A DNA stretch of 64,000 nt from DATAWK01 sp036267255. Lineage in GTDB: Bacteria; Acidobacteriota; Terriglobia; Terriglobales; Acidobacteriaceae. The DNA lies in contig DATAWK010000043.1 of the NCBI GenBank assembly GCA_036267255.1, forward strand, positions 124,001 through 188,000, written 5' to 3'. A model generated the notes under the pieces. That model worked only from the letters and a program-made list of their open reading frames with translations. It made no database searches and was not told the origin of the DNA. This document shows positions 9,629 to 18,817 of this stretch, in pieces. The number at the start of each line of letters is the position of its first letter. The stretch's first letter is position 1. The position numbers and the translations under genes are program-made.

Positions 9629-9703
9629 GGAATGAATGCAAAGCCGAAGAGATTTTCATCGTGACATGACGGCACGGTTTGACTTTGCCGGCATGGCTCC
9701 GAT

Positions 9704-10675
9704 TCAAAGGATGCTGCAGGCCCTCGATAAAGCGTCGATCACGGTTGCGGTTGTGAACAGATGATTCTGGTCACGGAACAATGGGTCGGAATCTCCCGGC
9801 TTCCATGCCTCCAGACAATCCCGCCGAGTTACGCGCAGCATCGGTCTACTTCTCCAGTTTCCATCTGGCTCCTGACCATCTATTAGTTCCTCTATCAGCG
9901 GTTCGATGTCCTGGCGTTGCGGACTGCCCGGAAGCGAAAGAAGACTCGACACCAGAAGAGCCGACTCGAACGGATTTTGTGGACACGTCTGTAGCAGAGT
10001 CTCCCGTGTCACTCGCAGGTTGAGGTTCTGTCCAACGGCCTTGAATAAAGCCAAACTTCTTTCGGTGCTATAGAGACATGAAGTCCACCAGAATGACTCC
10101 CAGATGCCGTCACGATTTTTTCGGTTGAGAACAAATTCAAGGCCACGATCGACGCTTTCTCTCTCATTGCCATCCTGCGTTTTCATTGCAAGAATCGCCG
10201 AGGGAGTTACATCCGTGTGCGAAACGGCCCAGGACCCCAGATTTGGCCCTTCGCGATAGGTGGCAAAACCGCCATCCGCACATTGAAAACCCCGAAGACA
10301 GGCATAGCTGGCCTCCCCGATATTCTTTTGCTGGGATGCCAGAAACAGGATTGCAAGAGCGGTCGAGTCTGCGTCGGAGCCGACTTCTTCGTTGTATCCC
10401 CATCCGCCATCGGAAAACATTTTTCCACGCAGCCACTTTGCCGCAAGACCTGTCGAAACCGATGCCCGCTTCTTGAGACTGGAGGGAAGGCCAGCCAACT
10501 TGCAACCGACAAACGCCGTTGTCCAGATGCTGGACGGCCCCGGAGGCAGGTCCCAATCGATCCAACTGCCGTCGTCCCGTTGTCGGCTCTGCATGTATTC
10601 CAGAGACAAAGCGATCGCGCTTTTCAGGCTCCTGGTGCGATCACGCTGCATCGAAAATGTTTGCGCTGTTGGCAT
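9704..10675 (-). CDS. Single-domain prenyltransferase/squalene-cyclase-repeat protein (class II terpene-cyclase-like)
   Basis: The product (323 residues) consists of repeated helical units of the squalene-hopene cyclase/protein prenyltransferase alpha-barrel type, with QW-like repeats QRDDGSW (about 32-38), FSDGGWGYN (about 87-95), QCADGGFATY, KNRDGIWESFW and QEPDGNW. The catalytic acid motif of class II cyclases (DxDD) appears as DADST at residues 101-105, so the central Asp is kept but the fourth position is Ser. Full squalene cyclases have two such domains in about 630 residues; this has one. No signal peptide or long membrane segment is visible. It overlaps the upstream prenyltransferase-like gene by 35 bases, so it is the last gene of the five-gene operon. 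It may cyclise a prenyl chain attached by its neighbour, which is inference. ATG 10651 is an alternative start. Confidence 0.65.
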   Translation of the reverse strand: MPTAQTFSMQRDRTRSLKSAIALSLEYMQSRQRDDGSWIDWDLPPGPSSIWTTAFVGCKLAGLPSSLKKRASVSTGLAAKWLRGKMFSDGGWGYNEEVGSDADSTALAILFLASQQKNIGEASYACLRGFQCADGGFATYREGPNLGSWAVSHTDVTPSAILAMKTQDGNERESVDRGLEFVLNRKNRDGIWESFWWTSCLYSTERSLALFKAVGQNLNLRVTRETLLQTCPQNPFESALLVSSLLSLPGSPQRQDIEPLIEELIDGQEPDGNWRSRPMLRVTRRDCLEAWKPGDSDPLFRDQNHLFTTATVIDALSRACSIL

Positions 10676-11759
10676 GGGGCTTTAGATAAATGGTGGTGTA
10701 TTCCTGCCGGTTTTTCCATCCCAGGCCGGAATAGATGTGCGTGTTCACTTTGGTCGGACTCATCTGCCCGGTAATGACTTCGAGCATGTCTGTATAAGGA
10801 CGGGCATCGATCTTTCGCAGAGCAAGCCAGCGCAGGCAGCGACCCCTGGCCTGCGAATCGCCTTTGAATAAGCAATGACCACAGAACTCGATCTTTACGT
10901 CTGTTGGACTGCCTGGGGCTGAGTCAAATCCGGCGGAGAAGACAACCGATTGCGTTGGATACGCGCAGTCTTCTTCCAGCATTACTTCTGTATATTGACG
11001 GAACGCGTCTACGTAAGGCTCGCCACCAAAATGCCGAAGCAAGTCTTCATAGTAGAGAATGGAGTTGCCATACCCGCTCAGATAGATTCTGCCGTTTGGA
11101 TTTTCTTCCTGGCTAAGCGAAACCGCCATTCCCAGTGGCGTCATTTTTCCGGCCAGCAATCGCCTGACTTCCTGATGCTTTTCTAAAGCTCCAAAAAATG
11201 CGGCGAAGTTTTCTAATCTGGCCCATTGCTCATTTTCCGCGCCATTCTTGCCGTTGATATAGATCTTGAGTCCGCACTTTCCTCCCGCAGCAAAACTTGC
11301 TCCGATCCAGCATGCTCCCCCACGATCGGGATCGATCTCGCGAGCATTCACGGATGTGGCTCTGCGGATCAGAGCAGCAATGGAATCAAGGTCTCCGTGC
11401 AACTGAAGCAATGCAGCCAGTGCCCGCACCGTTTTTTCAAGGGGCTCTCCGGTTTTTGTATGAGACAGGGCTGGGTCGCCGGTTTCGCTCAGAAATTGCA
11501 GCGGCACGGCCTGGTGTCCCAGGGTAAGAGCAAATTGAATGGGAGTGCCATCATGGTTCAGTCTTGAGGATCGCGTTGCCAACTCTACCGGATGGACATC
11601 GAGAGACGCTCTGCAAATCAGTTCGTACGCACGATCCAACTGCGTGGACACCTGCGTAAGCCCGAACCTGGAGATAAGCGCCTGCAGTTGCCCGGCGACC
11701 CGTTCATACCAGGAGCTTTCCATGCGCTCGCACGGTCGCAGATTCTCCAGCGTCGCCAC
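10641..11759 (-). CDS. Putative DMATS-type (ABBA-fold) prenyltransferase
   Basis: I do not recognise this 372-residue protein with certainty. Several segments resemble bacterial indole/DMATS prenyltransferases: the early strand pair around DGTPIQFALTL followed by PLQFLSETGDP, a lysine-bearing strand GLKIYINGK, the strand DVKIEFCGHCLF, and a closing VNTHIYSGLGW ... YTTIYLKP. Such enzymes transfer dimethylallyl or longer prenyl groups to aromatic rings using basic and tyrosine residues on alternating barrel strands, as in this pattern. GTG 11759 is chosen because GGGAGGG lies about 5 bases upstream. It lies 12 bases downstream of the cupredoxin-like gene and overlaps the cyclase-like gene, which strengthens a terpenoid-tailoring reading. 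Without a profile search, an unrelated alpha/beta fold remains possible. Confidence 0.5.
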   Translation of the reverse strand: MATLENLRPCERMESSWYERVAGQLQALISRFGLTQVSTQLDRAYELICRASLDVHPVELATRSSRLNHDGTPIQFALTLGHQAVPLQFLSETGDPALSHTKTGEPLEKTVRALAALLQLHGDLDSIAALIRRATSVNAREIDPDRGGACWIGASFAAGGKCGLKIYINGKNGAENEQWARLENFAAFFGALEKHQEVRRLLAGKMTPLGMAVSLSQEENPNGRIYLSGYGNSILYYEDLLRHFGGEPYVDAFRQYTEVMLEEDCAYPTQSVVFSAGFDSAPGSPTDVKIEFCGHCLFKGDSQARGRCLRWLALRKIDARPYTDMLEVITGQMSPTKVNTHIYSGLGWKNRQEYTTIYLKPHANSANIFDAA

Positions 11760-11771
11760 ACCGCCCTCCCG

Positions 11772-12542
11772 TCAGGCTTTCTTCTTCTTTTTTTCTGACA
11801 GTGCCGCCTTTTTCCATCCGGGCCTTACGTGCTCAGGGCGATCGCTCGGCCCATCGTCCGCTTTCACCAACTCCAGCGTGATGCGCGAAGGCACACCCGT
11901 ATGGAAAAGCACCGCCTGGCCGGGCTGAATTTCTACCTTCTCCGGTTCAAAGCCGCGGTCGGAGCACTTTACCTTGACCGGGCTGGGCGGACGATAGGCC
12001 GTCTTTCCAATCTTCGGATAGCCGACCGTAATTTTTCCTTTTCCCTTGCCGCTCACAGCGTTCGTCGCGGAATACGTTCCGGGCCGCAGAATCACAGCCG
12101 AGAAGATATCCTCGCCTTTCAGTTCGCGACTGTCGAATTGATTCTGTTGCTTCGGATCTTCCGCGGCCCTCCCGACGCGCACGGCATAACCGCCGGCACC
12201 CGCCGATACATGGAACACCGCGTATCCCCTGGGATTGAGCTCGAACCTGGTATCCGTCGTCGCACTCCCCGTCCCCGGGCAACTGCAGCTGCTCCCGCTC
12301 GTGTTCGTCGCTGATGTGGAGGCGTTGCTGTCGAAGGCTGCCAGATCAATGTTCGCTTGCGCGACAGGACTGTTCTTGTCCACATTGACATAGAACCCTC
12401 CGATACTGTCTTTGCCGCGATACACAACGCCTCGGTATTGGCCGGGCTCCAGGAAGCGGTGTGTCACTCCTCCCAGCATGGTGAGAGAACCGCTGTCCAA
12501 TCCGATTTGCGTGAAGAGATTCTGATCAAAAGTCATTTTCAT
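11772..12542 (-). CDS. Uncharacterised protein with C-terminal cupredoxin-like region and poly-lysine tail
   Basis: Not recognised. The 256-residue product has a beta-rich N-terminal region (FLEPGQYRGVVYRGK), a Ser/Thr/Cys-rich linker around residues 75-95 (with CSCPG), a second beta region, and a C-terminal segment with strand order and spacing of a cupredoxin (VKVKCSDRGFEPEKVEIQPGQAVLF). The usual copper ligands His-Cys-His-Met are not all evident, so metal binding is doubtful. It ends in a basic run, SEKKKKKA. No signal peptide is present. It starts 2 bases after the stop of the upstream gene, so it belongs to the same operon. The fold guess is inference from pattern only. Confidence 0.6.
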   Translation of the reverse strand: MKMTFDQNLFTQIGLDSGSLTMLGGVTHRFLEPGQYRGVVYRGKDSIGGFYVNVDKNSPVAQANIDLAAFDSNASTSATNTSGSSCSCPGTGSATTDTRFELNPRGYAVFHVSAGAGGYAVRVGRAAEDPKQQNQFDSRELKGEDIFSAVILRPGTYSATNAVSGKGKGKITVGYPKIGKTAYRPPSPVKVKCSDRGFEPEKVEIQPGQAVLFHTGVPSRITLELVKADDGPSDRPEHVRPGWKKAALSEKKKKKA

Positions 12543-12544
12543 GG

Positions 12545-13456
12545 CTATGCACCCACATTCGCTTGAACAATCATTTCTTGTGAGTCGATGGTTGCGGTCA
12601 GGTTCCGAATGGGGATCTTGACCGGAATAAGTCCTCCACTCGCCTGCAGGATCGGGAAGGGATCTTCGAATTGATAGAGCGGATACTTGCTGGCAAAATA
12701 GTCCGCAAGCGCAGTCTCCAGCAGCGAAACCAGACCGAAGACATTGCCCAACAAATTAGAGAGCCATTCTGCGATGCTGGTCGTGATTCCCAGCAGGTCG
12801 GTGATCAGGTTCACGACCGGTCCCAGGAACGCCATGATAATGTCGACCGCCCAACCCGGCAGCCACGACGGGAACAGGTTGTCGATCGCGTTTTTGATCG
12901 CATTCACCAGGATGTTGTCGATCGTCGCCGGCACGTCGATGAGCGCCACGTTCACCAATACCGGATCGATGTAGATCTGCCATTGGTTCGAGTGCCCATT
13001 GATTTCCGCATCCAGATCCGTCCAGCCGGGAAGGCGTGCCGGATCGATATAGTACTTCGGCGCCAGACTCGCCTTCAGGTCCGTGATCTGCGAAGTGAGG
13101 CCGGAGAGGTTCAGATCCGCGCAAATCGGGCCGCCGATGCAGAAGCCTGGGAAGCCCACGAGGCAGCCGTTCCATGGATCGGGAACGAGACAGAAGCTCG
13201 GGATGCAGAATCCCGGCAGGTCGAGACACAGTTTGAAGTCGAGGGTCCCAAAGACGATATCGACATCCTGTAGCTCGATGGTGTTGTCGTTGTTCAACTG
13301 CAGGTTGCCCCCGGACAGGTGCACACTGACGGAGTAACTGGCGGAGAATGGACCGAAGTTTGCCGTGTCGGACTTGGAGAAGCTGAAGTTGTTCTCCACT
13401 TCGTTGAACAATTGCTGGAACGCTTTTGCAGATGCTGCGATCGTGATATGGCTCAT
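12545..13456 (-). CDS. Uncharacterised amphipathic protein with Cys-rich loop (possible TULIP-like lipid-binding fold)
   Basis: Not recognised. The product (303 residues) begins with MSHITIAASAKAFQQLF and has alternating beta strands, a hydrophobic six-cysteine loop (residues about 85-120, with GFCIPSFC and GFCIGGPIC), a long run of amphipathic helices rich in Ile/Leu/Val between residues about 170 and 245, and a terminal pair of strands. Extended beta sheet wrapped around a hydrophobic helix resembles lipid-binding TULIP-type domains, but I cannot confirm this. There is no signal peptide. Its ATG overlaps the stop of the preceding gene in an ATGA, which implies translational coupling and probably equal amounts of both proteins. 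Confidence 0.6.
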   Translation of the reverse strand: MSHITIAASAKAFQQLFNEVENNFSFSKSDTANFGPFSASYSVSVHLSGGNLQLNNDNTIELQDVDIVFGTLDFKLCLDLPGFCIPSFCLVPDPWNGCLVGFPGFCIGGPICADLNLSGLTSQITDLKASLAPKYYIDPARLPGWTDLDAEINGHSNQWQIYIDPVLVNVALIDVPATIDNILVNAIKNAIDNLFPSWLPGWAVDIIMAFLGPVVNLITDLLGITTSIAEWLSNLLGNVFGLVSLLETALADYFASKYPLYQFEDPFPILQASGGLIPVKIPIRNLTATIDSQEMIVQANVGA

Positions 13457-14277
13457 GGCGCCACCGTAAGAGAAACGAATACCTTCAATTGGTTGTCTTC
13501 AATTGCAGGGTTGTTGGGAATGGGAGGATTGGGTGTGAGTTGCGCCGTGATCGTGGCGAGGCTCAGCAACGGAATGTCGAACAGCATGGTGGATATCGGG
13601 AAGATCAGCTTCTCTCTCAACAGCAATTCGAACGTCGTCTTCAAATAGCAGTTGATGTTGTCCGAGAGCCCCTTCGGTTTGATGCCTGCGACATCTACGC
13701 TGTCCACGATTCCAACCAGAGAAGGTTTTCCGGCGACCGTCTGCACCACAACATGGGCCACCAGGTAAGCATCCAGGCAGAAACAAAGCAGCTCGCGCGT
13801 CGGCGGTACCAATTCCTGCTGTTGCTTCACGTTGCTCGCTTCCCCATATTGGGACGGCGCCGGCAGGAACCCTTTTATGAACTCACTTGGGCAATCCATC
13901 CCTCCACAGATTTGCACGTGCATGGCAAGGTGCTGCTTGGGTAGAGGCGGGTTCAGAGCGGCCGGCAGAGTAATCAGGTTTCCAGGATAGAAGTCCACCT
14001 CTGCCTTTACCAATTGCGCGCAAAAATTCAAACCTAGCGGCGGCGAATCCGCACCCAGAATTGGAACCGGGCTTACAACGTTGAAAAGTGGGTTGCCGTA
14101 GTCGGTCACGTCGATGGTATGAGCCACCTGGGTACAGGCAAGCTGTGGATGGTCGCTTACATATTGCGTTGCGAAGTTGAACCACGAAGGACGCTGTCGC
14201 ATCACATGTTGCGCAACGAGGTTGATACCGTCTTCTTGCACGGCAGCGTACAGGTCGCAATTGTTGGTATATGCCAT
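13453..14277 (-). CDS. Uncharacterised protein, first gene of the prenyltransferase/cyclase-like operon
   Basis: Not recognised. The 274-residue product starts MAYTNNCDLYAAVQEDG; ATG 14277 is chosen because TGGAG lies 5 bases before it, while the GTG at 14283 sits too close to that site. An N-terminal helix (INLVAQHVMRQRPSWFNFAT) is followed by mostly beta structure with a hydrophobic core and a pair of cysteines in CGGMDC near residue 130. The layout of an N-terminal helix plus long strands resembles its neighbour at 12545-13456, so the two may be distant paralogues or subunits of one complex. No signal peptide or membrane helix is visible. It probably leads the five-gene transcript; I see no convincing sigma-70 boxes in the 275 bases upstream. 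Confidence 0.6.
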   Translation of the reverse strand: MAYTNNCDLYAAVQEDGINLVAQHVMRQRPSWFNFATQYVSDHPQLACTQVAHTIDVTDYGNPLFNVVSPVPILGADSPPLGLNFCAQLVKAEVDFYPGNLITLPAALNPPLPKQHLAMHVQICGGMDCPSEFIKGFLPAPSQYGEASNVKQQQELVPPTRELLCFCLDAYLVAHVVVQTVAGKPSLVGIVDSVDVAGIKPKGLSDNINCYLKTTFELLLREKLIFPISTMLFDIPLLSLATITAQLTPNPPIPNNPAIEDNQLKVFVSLTVAP

Positions 14278-14552
14278 AGTCACTCCACTCGCACATGTGG
14301 ATTGGTCAACAGTGCTATTCAGGTTGTCGACGGGCCTGGATTCCGGCGAATCCCAGCAGGTCCGCTTCCATGCTGCACAGATAGTGCATGGAGGGACGAA
14401 TTCGTTTCATGCGAAACAGAATTTTTTGAAACCTGGGATGAATGAACCTATTGCGGAACCTTACGCGACTGCACAGGTGCGGTTATGGCCGAATGACGGG
14501 CAATCCGGAAACCGGCGATAGAATGCTGTTCGTCCGAGATGCTTCAGACCAG

Positions 14553-15107
14553 TTAAGCCGCGGCGACAGTGGGAGAACCTGCACGAAACGACAGACGCGT
14601 AAAGCCACTGATAAGCAGGCTGATGCCAACAATCGTGCCGAGCGCCCAGGCGGAACTAATGGGCCAATGCGCCCATATCAGAACCCCGAGCAGCAGCGTG
14701 ATCACTCCATCCCAAAGAAACCAACTGGCACTGTGGGAGCGGCGCAGACGGAAATACATGACGAGTTCAATGACGCCTTCAATCACGAAGTACGAGGCCA
14801 ACAGCAACGTCAGCGTAGCGAGTCCGCGCGCAGGATGGAAAATGAGAAAAAGGCCTACCAGCAGGTACAGCACCCCGAGGATCAGCGGCCAAATGATTGT
14901 GCCGGTATTCCGCGTGTGCCAGCCGTAGAGAAGGTGAACGCCGCCTACGACGAGCAGTAGCCATCCTATGATGGCAGTGAGCGCTATGCCAGCGACAAAG
15001 GGCAAAAGGATGGCAAGCAGGCCGGCAACGATAAGCAAAATCCCAACCACCTTGGATCCCTTGTTATTTCCCGATGCAGACGTAAGGTCGAATGTAGTTC
15101 CTTCCAC
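14553..15107 (-). CDS. HdeD-family (DUF308) six-helix membrane protein
   Basis: Small inner-membrane protein of 184 residues with six hydrophobic segments in three similar hairpins, as in HdeD, which is linked to acid resistance at high cell density in Escherichia coli. Segments such as VVGILLIVAGLLAILLPFVAG and LGTIVGISLLISGFTRL are typical, and the length fits the family exactly. The GTG start at 15107 is supported by GAGGTGAG directly upstream; longer upstream reading would add a non-hydrophobic stretch with no similarity. It stands between the five-gene operon and the TonB receptor gene, transcribed in the same direction as both but separated by more than 200 bases on each side. Its role here, such as acid or envelope stress, is inferred from the family only. 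Confidence 0.85.
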   Translation of the reverse strand: MEGTTFDLTSASGNNKGSKVVGILLIVAGLLAILLPFVAGIALTAIIGWLLLVVGGVHLLYGWHTRNTGTIIWPLILGVLYLLVGLFLIFHPARGLATLTLLLASYFVIEGVIELVMYFRLRRSHSASWFLWDGVITLLLGVLIWAHWPISSAWALGTIVGISLLISGFTRLSFRAGSPTVAAA

Positions 15108-15334
15108 GGACTCACCTCGATTGGAGTCTAAAATTAACTCATTCACACTTTCCCTGCAATAAATAATTTTCGGGCTGCTGCAATGCGTGGCCGCAGAGTG
15201 TGCACGGACATGGGTAGGAGAGCAGCCGGAGATCCATGTCATCTCGACCGCATGGGCCGTAAATCGCATTACAAAAGACCAGCGCAGATGCGCCTACATT
15301 TGTGCATTCGCGCCATACTTCTTGCTGGCGATAC

Positions 15335-18300
15335 TCAGAAATAGAATTTCAACGCAAGCTGCATCTGCCGCGCTGTGTTTGCGGTACTCGACACAACGCC
15401 AAAGTAACCCGGACCGTCTGGAAGATAGTTGTCCGGAGCCCCAAAGACTGGCGTATTGGTCGAGTTGAACGCTTCCGCTCGAAATTCGAATCGTTTCGTG
15501 TCCGATAGCTTGAAGGAACGAAACAGGGAAAGATCCAGGTTCCTGCCCCAGTCGGCGCGCAGACTGTTTCGTCCCATATTTCCGAAAGTGCCAGGACCGG
15601 GATCAACAAAAGCGTTGATGTTGATGGGATGCGTTTTGTTCAGCGGATATGCGGATGTGCTCTCGCGAGGATTTCCAACCACATCGGCGCGTTCAACACC
15701 ATAAAAGTTATTGATATTGGAAATCCCATTGTCGTCCTGGACGTCATAACGCGGTCCACTATTCAAAGACAAGATTCCATTCAGCTGCCAGTCGCCAATG
15801 ATGTGATTCACAAGGCTGCTGTCCGCGCTGAATCGTGTTCCTCCGCCAAATGGAAGCGGAAATACAACGCTGCTGGTGAAGATCTGGGGAAGATCAAAGG
15901 CCGCGGGGCCGCGATCCATTTTCAAATTGTATGGGTTCTGGATCTCGCAACCGGAATTGAATCCATCGCACCCAATGGTGAGCGACTTCGACCACGTGTA
16001 TGCAATGGTGGAGGATATCCCCGAATGCAACCTGATTTGCGAGGAGACCTGCAGAGAGTTGTAGTCGGTCGATGAGAGGCTCTGCGTGTATGGGGTTGGC
16101 GGAATGTACGGGTATGGAGAAGCTCCTCCGGGTGAAGTGGAGGCATTGGCGGTGATCGCGGTAGCGATGCGCGCGTTGCGCGAACCGACATAGTTGAGAC
16201 TTGCGATGGCACCCGGAGCCAACTCCTGCTGGAATCCAAAATTCCATTGATCCGAATACCCGTTCTTGAGATTGGGGTCGGTATAAAAATTTGTGTTTAA
16301 CGGTGAGAACGGCGATGGCGCAGGCGGAATCCCTTTTGCTGAGACATTTCCGAAGTCGAAGGGGTCCTGGGCCAGGCCGGTGGGTGGACCGTAAAGGTTA
16401 AAGCCGCCGGGTGCTCCAACAAACGCGATATTCGGCCAAGCTTGTGTGTAGTTGGACTGATTCTCCGTTACGCCCGCCCAGTTATCGAAGAATCTTCCAT
16501 ATCCGCCATGGATTACTGTTTTTGGCTTGAAGAGGTAGGCGAAGCCGATTCTGGGCTGAAAATTGTCGTAGTTATCGTGGATGATTTTTCCGTTTTTCGC
16601 GATCGTGACATGCGCAGGCAGGCCTCCTCCGGGAATGCAGGGCGCTCCCTGCGTTGGCGAGCATGTCGGAGCCGAATTCTGGAGAATATATCCTCCGTTG
16701 CTGAAGTCGAAGTCTCCCGTGATGTTGCTCTGGTTGGATGCCTTACCTTGACGTGGATTCACGGTGAGGTCGTAGCGCAGGCCCACGTTAATCGTCAATT
16801 TGTCCGTCGCACGCCATTGATCCTGGATATAGGCGCCGATAATTTTTCCGCCGTAGAGCAGCGAATACACATTGTCCACTTCGGAATAACCCGGGACACC
16901 CAATATCAGGGATGCCATGCCATCGCCCGTATTGGAATCCAGGTTTCCATCCTGCGTCTGCGACTGCGCAAAATCATTTTCGGAGCCATAAAACGGCTGT
17001 TCCCATCCATCGGTAGCCAGACTCGCACCTGTGCGAAGACTGTGGCGTCCTATTGTTTTCGAGAAATCCCCGCGGTACTCCCAGATATTGGAGTAGTGCA
17101 GCTTGCCGATGTAGTTTTCAGCGCCCAGATAATTGGAAACAACAACCGATGGAACCTGGATTCCACCGAAGGGCGCGTGATTATAGAGATAGGCGGCAAA
17201 CCCGGATTGCTGTTCGTAGTTCGACGGCGTGTTCTTGAAATATGGCGTGCGGTTGTTTTGCGCTGAAACACGACCGAGGGTAAGCTGAAGCACCGAGCTG
17301 CTGCCAAAGGTATGACTCCAGTTCGCAGCTATGTTGTAATTTGAGTTATCAATTACGCTCACCGCGCCGGGATAGCCGTTCGATCCGGTGATGGGCTCCC
17401 AGGCTGATGTCCAACGCACAAAGAAGCGATTGGTCGTGTTTAGCTGCTCGTCAATACGGACGGAAACCTGATTCTGGTGGGTAATATTAGGGGTCGTATC
17501 AAGACCATTGAACTGGGGTTGGTTCGTTATCGTCTGCGGCGTGGGGAAGAACGTCTTCGCATAATTCACCATCGTCGGGTCAATCATGCTGGACGGAATT
17601 TTATCGCACGGAGTTCCCTGCGGCTGGATATTATTCGGAGCCGGAAGCGGTGCTCCATTGGTACCGCACATGAATGGCTGAAGATTGAATCCAGTTGCGT
17701 TCGGTGGTTCGGCGGGAGATTGAGGGACCGAACTGAACGGATTGTAGAGTTGTGTGCCCTGCGCTTCGAGATTGCTGAAGTCGCCACCCAATTGCGCCGT
17801 AGTTGGAGTCCGGTAAAAATTGCTCGATGCTGTGTTGTTGCGGAATCCCTCGTAGGAAGCGTAGAAGAACGTCTTATCGTGGCCGTTATAGTGCGGCAGA
17901 ATCACCGGGCCACCAACTCCGCCACCAAATTGGTTTTGTTTCAACGGGGTCTTGACCGGGTTGAAATAGTTTGCCGCGTCCAGTGCGTCGTTTCTTAGAA
18001 ATTCCCAGGCATCCCCATGAAACTGGTTGGTTCCAGACTTGGTGACTACATTGACGATGCCGCCCAGAACCTGTCCGAATTGGGCTTCATCGTTGTGGGA
18101 TTGAACTTTGAACTCCTCAATGTCATCAAGCGTGGGTTGCACGGCATAGGTGTCACGAATCGAGCCATAGTCATTGACGCCATCCAGCAGAAACATGTTG
18201 CTGCGGTTATTCTGGCCATTCACCGATGGCAGAACGACGGTTCCGATTGGATTGCCGATGCCGCCGAAGCCGGAATTCTCCGTCGCGTTTACAGGGCTGA

Positions 18301-18817
18301 TTCCGGGCGAGAGCAGCAGCAGCTCAGTAAAATTGCGCCCGTTCAACGGCAGGGCATTTACCTCTGTACTTCCGATAACCGTGCCAAGTTCGGCCGTCGA
18401 GGTTTCTATCTGTACAGCGCCCGCTGAAACCCGAACCGTGCTGTTGACGGAACCAATTTGCAAACTGAAATTGATGGTGGCGGTCTGGTTCACCGAGAGT
18501 TCAAACTCTGGCGATTGATCTTTAGAAAAACCCGTCCTCGAAGCCATAGCTGTGTAGCTTCCTGGACTGATGTTAACCAGGGAATAGTTTCCCGTGTGGT
18601 TGCTCTTCGTTATTTGCACGAAGCCGGTCTTGGTATTTTTCAGGGCGATCGTCGCGTCCGGCACCACAGCGCCTGAGGCATCGCGGATCGTTCCGTTTAG
18701 AGCAGCCGATGCTGTGCCCACCTGAGCCACTGCAGTACCGGAAATGCCTAGGCAGACAGCTACTACTGCCATTGCCCAAATCAACATTCTCAAAGTAGTG
18801 TGAGCTGGAAAACTCAT
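15335..18817 (-). CDS. Oar-like TonB-dependent receptor with carboxypeptidase-regulatory-like domain
   Basis: Outer-membrane beta-barrel receptor of about 1160 residues. A signal peptide (MLIWAMAVVAVCLGISGTAVAQ) leads into a CarboxypepD_reg-like beta-sandwich (ALNGTIRDASGAVVPDATI), a plug domain containing LPLNGRNFTELLLLSPG, and a long barrel ending in an aromatic C-terminal strand (QMQLALKFYF) recognised by the BAM machinery. Members in Acidobacteriota are thought to import glycans or oligomers. It lies beside the fucose locus and is transcribed away from it. Start 18817 has GAAAGG 9 bases upstream; ATG 18838 is an alternative. A possible promoter and an operator-like half match to the fucose sites lie just upstream, so co-regulation with the fucose genes is possible but weakly supported. 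Confidence 0.9.
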   Translation of the reverse strand: MSFPAHTTLRMLIWAMAVVAVCLGISGTAVAQVGTASAALNGTIRDASGAVVPDATIALKNTKTGFVQITKSNHTGNYSLVNISPGSYTAMASRTGFSKDQSPEFELSVNQTATINFSLQIGSVNSTVRVSAGAVQIETSTAELGTVIGSTEVNALPLNGRNFTELLLLSPGISPVNATENSGFGGIGNPIGTVVLPSVNGQNNRSNMFLLDGVNDYGSIRDTYAVQPTLDDIEEFKVQSHNDEAQFGQVLGGIVNVVTKSGTNQFHGDAWEFLRNDALDAANYFNPVKTPLKQNQFGGGVGGPVILPHYNGHDKTFFYASYEGFRNNTASSNFYRTPTTAQLGGDFSNLEAQGTQLYNPFSSVPQSPAEPPNATGFNLQPFMCGTNGAPLPAPNNIQPQGTPCDKIPSSMIDPTMVNYAKTFFPTPQTITNQPQFNGLDTTPNITHQNQVSVRIDEQLNTTNRFFVRWTSAWEPITGSNGYPGAVSVIDNSNYNIAANWSHTFGSSSVLQLTLGRVSAQNNRTPYFKNTPSNYEQQSGFAAYLYNHAPFGGIQVPSVVVSNYLGAENYIGKLHYSNIWEYRGDFSKTIGRHSLRTGASLATDGWEQPFYGSENDFAQSQTQDGNLDSNTGDGMASLILGVPGYSEVDNVYSLLYGGKIIGAYIQDQWRATDKLTINVGLRYDLTVNPRQGKASNQSNITGDFDFSNGGYILQNSAPTCSPTQGAPCIPGGGLPAHVTIAKNGKIIHDNYDNFQPRIGFAYLFKPKTVIHGGYGRFFDNWAGVTENQSNYTQAWPNIAFVGAPGGFNLYGPPTGLAQDPFDFGNVSAKGIPPAPSPFSPLNTNFYTDPNLKNGYSDQWNFGFQQELAPGAIASLNYVGSRNARIATAITANASTSPGGASPYPYIPPTPYTQSLSSTDYNSLQVSSQIRLHSGISSTIAYTWSKSLTIGCDGFNSGCEIQNPYNLKMDRGPAAFDLPQIFTSSVVFPLPFGGGTRFSADSSLVNHIIGDWQLNGILSLNSGPRYDVQDDNGISNINNFYGVERADVVGNPRESTSAYPLNKTHPININAFVDPGPGTFGNMGRNSLRADWGRNLDLSLFRSFKLSDTKRFEFRAEAFNSTNTPVFGAPDNYLPDGPGYFGVVSSTANTARQMQLALKFYF

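Noticed and set aside
12671..13273. Plus-strand open frame of 200 codons, very rich in Arg/Asp/Gln
   Set aside because: Antisense to the Cys-loop protein of the five-gene operon; composition is an artefact of codon position on the opposite strand.
16442..17266. Plus-strand open frame inside the first TonB receptor
   Set aside because: Antisense shadow; receptor barrel sequence is continuous on the minus strand.
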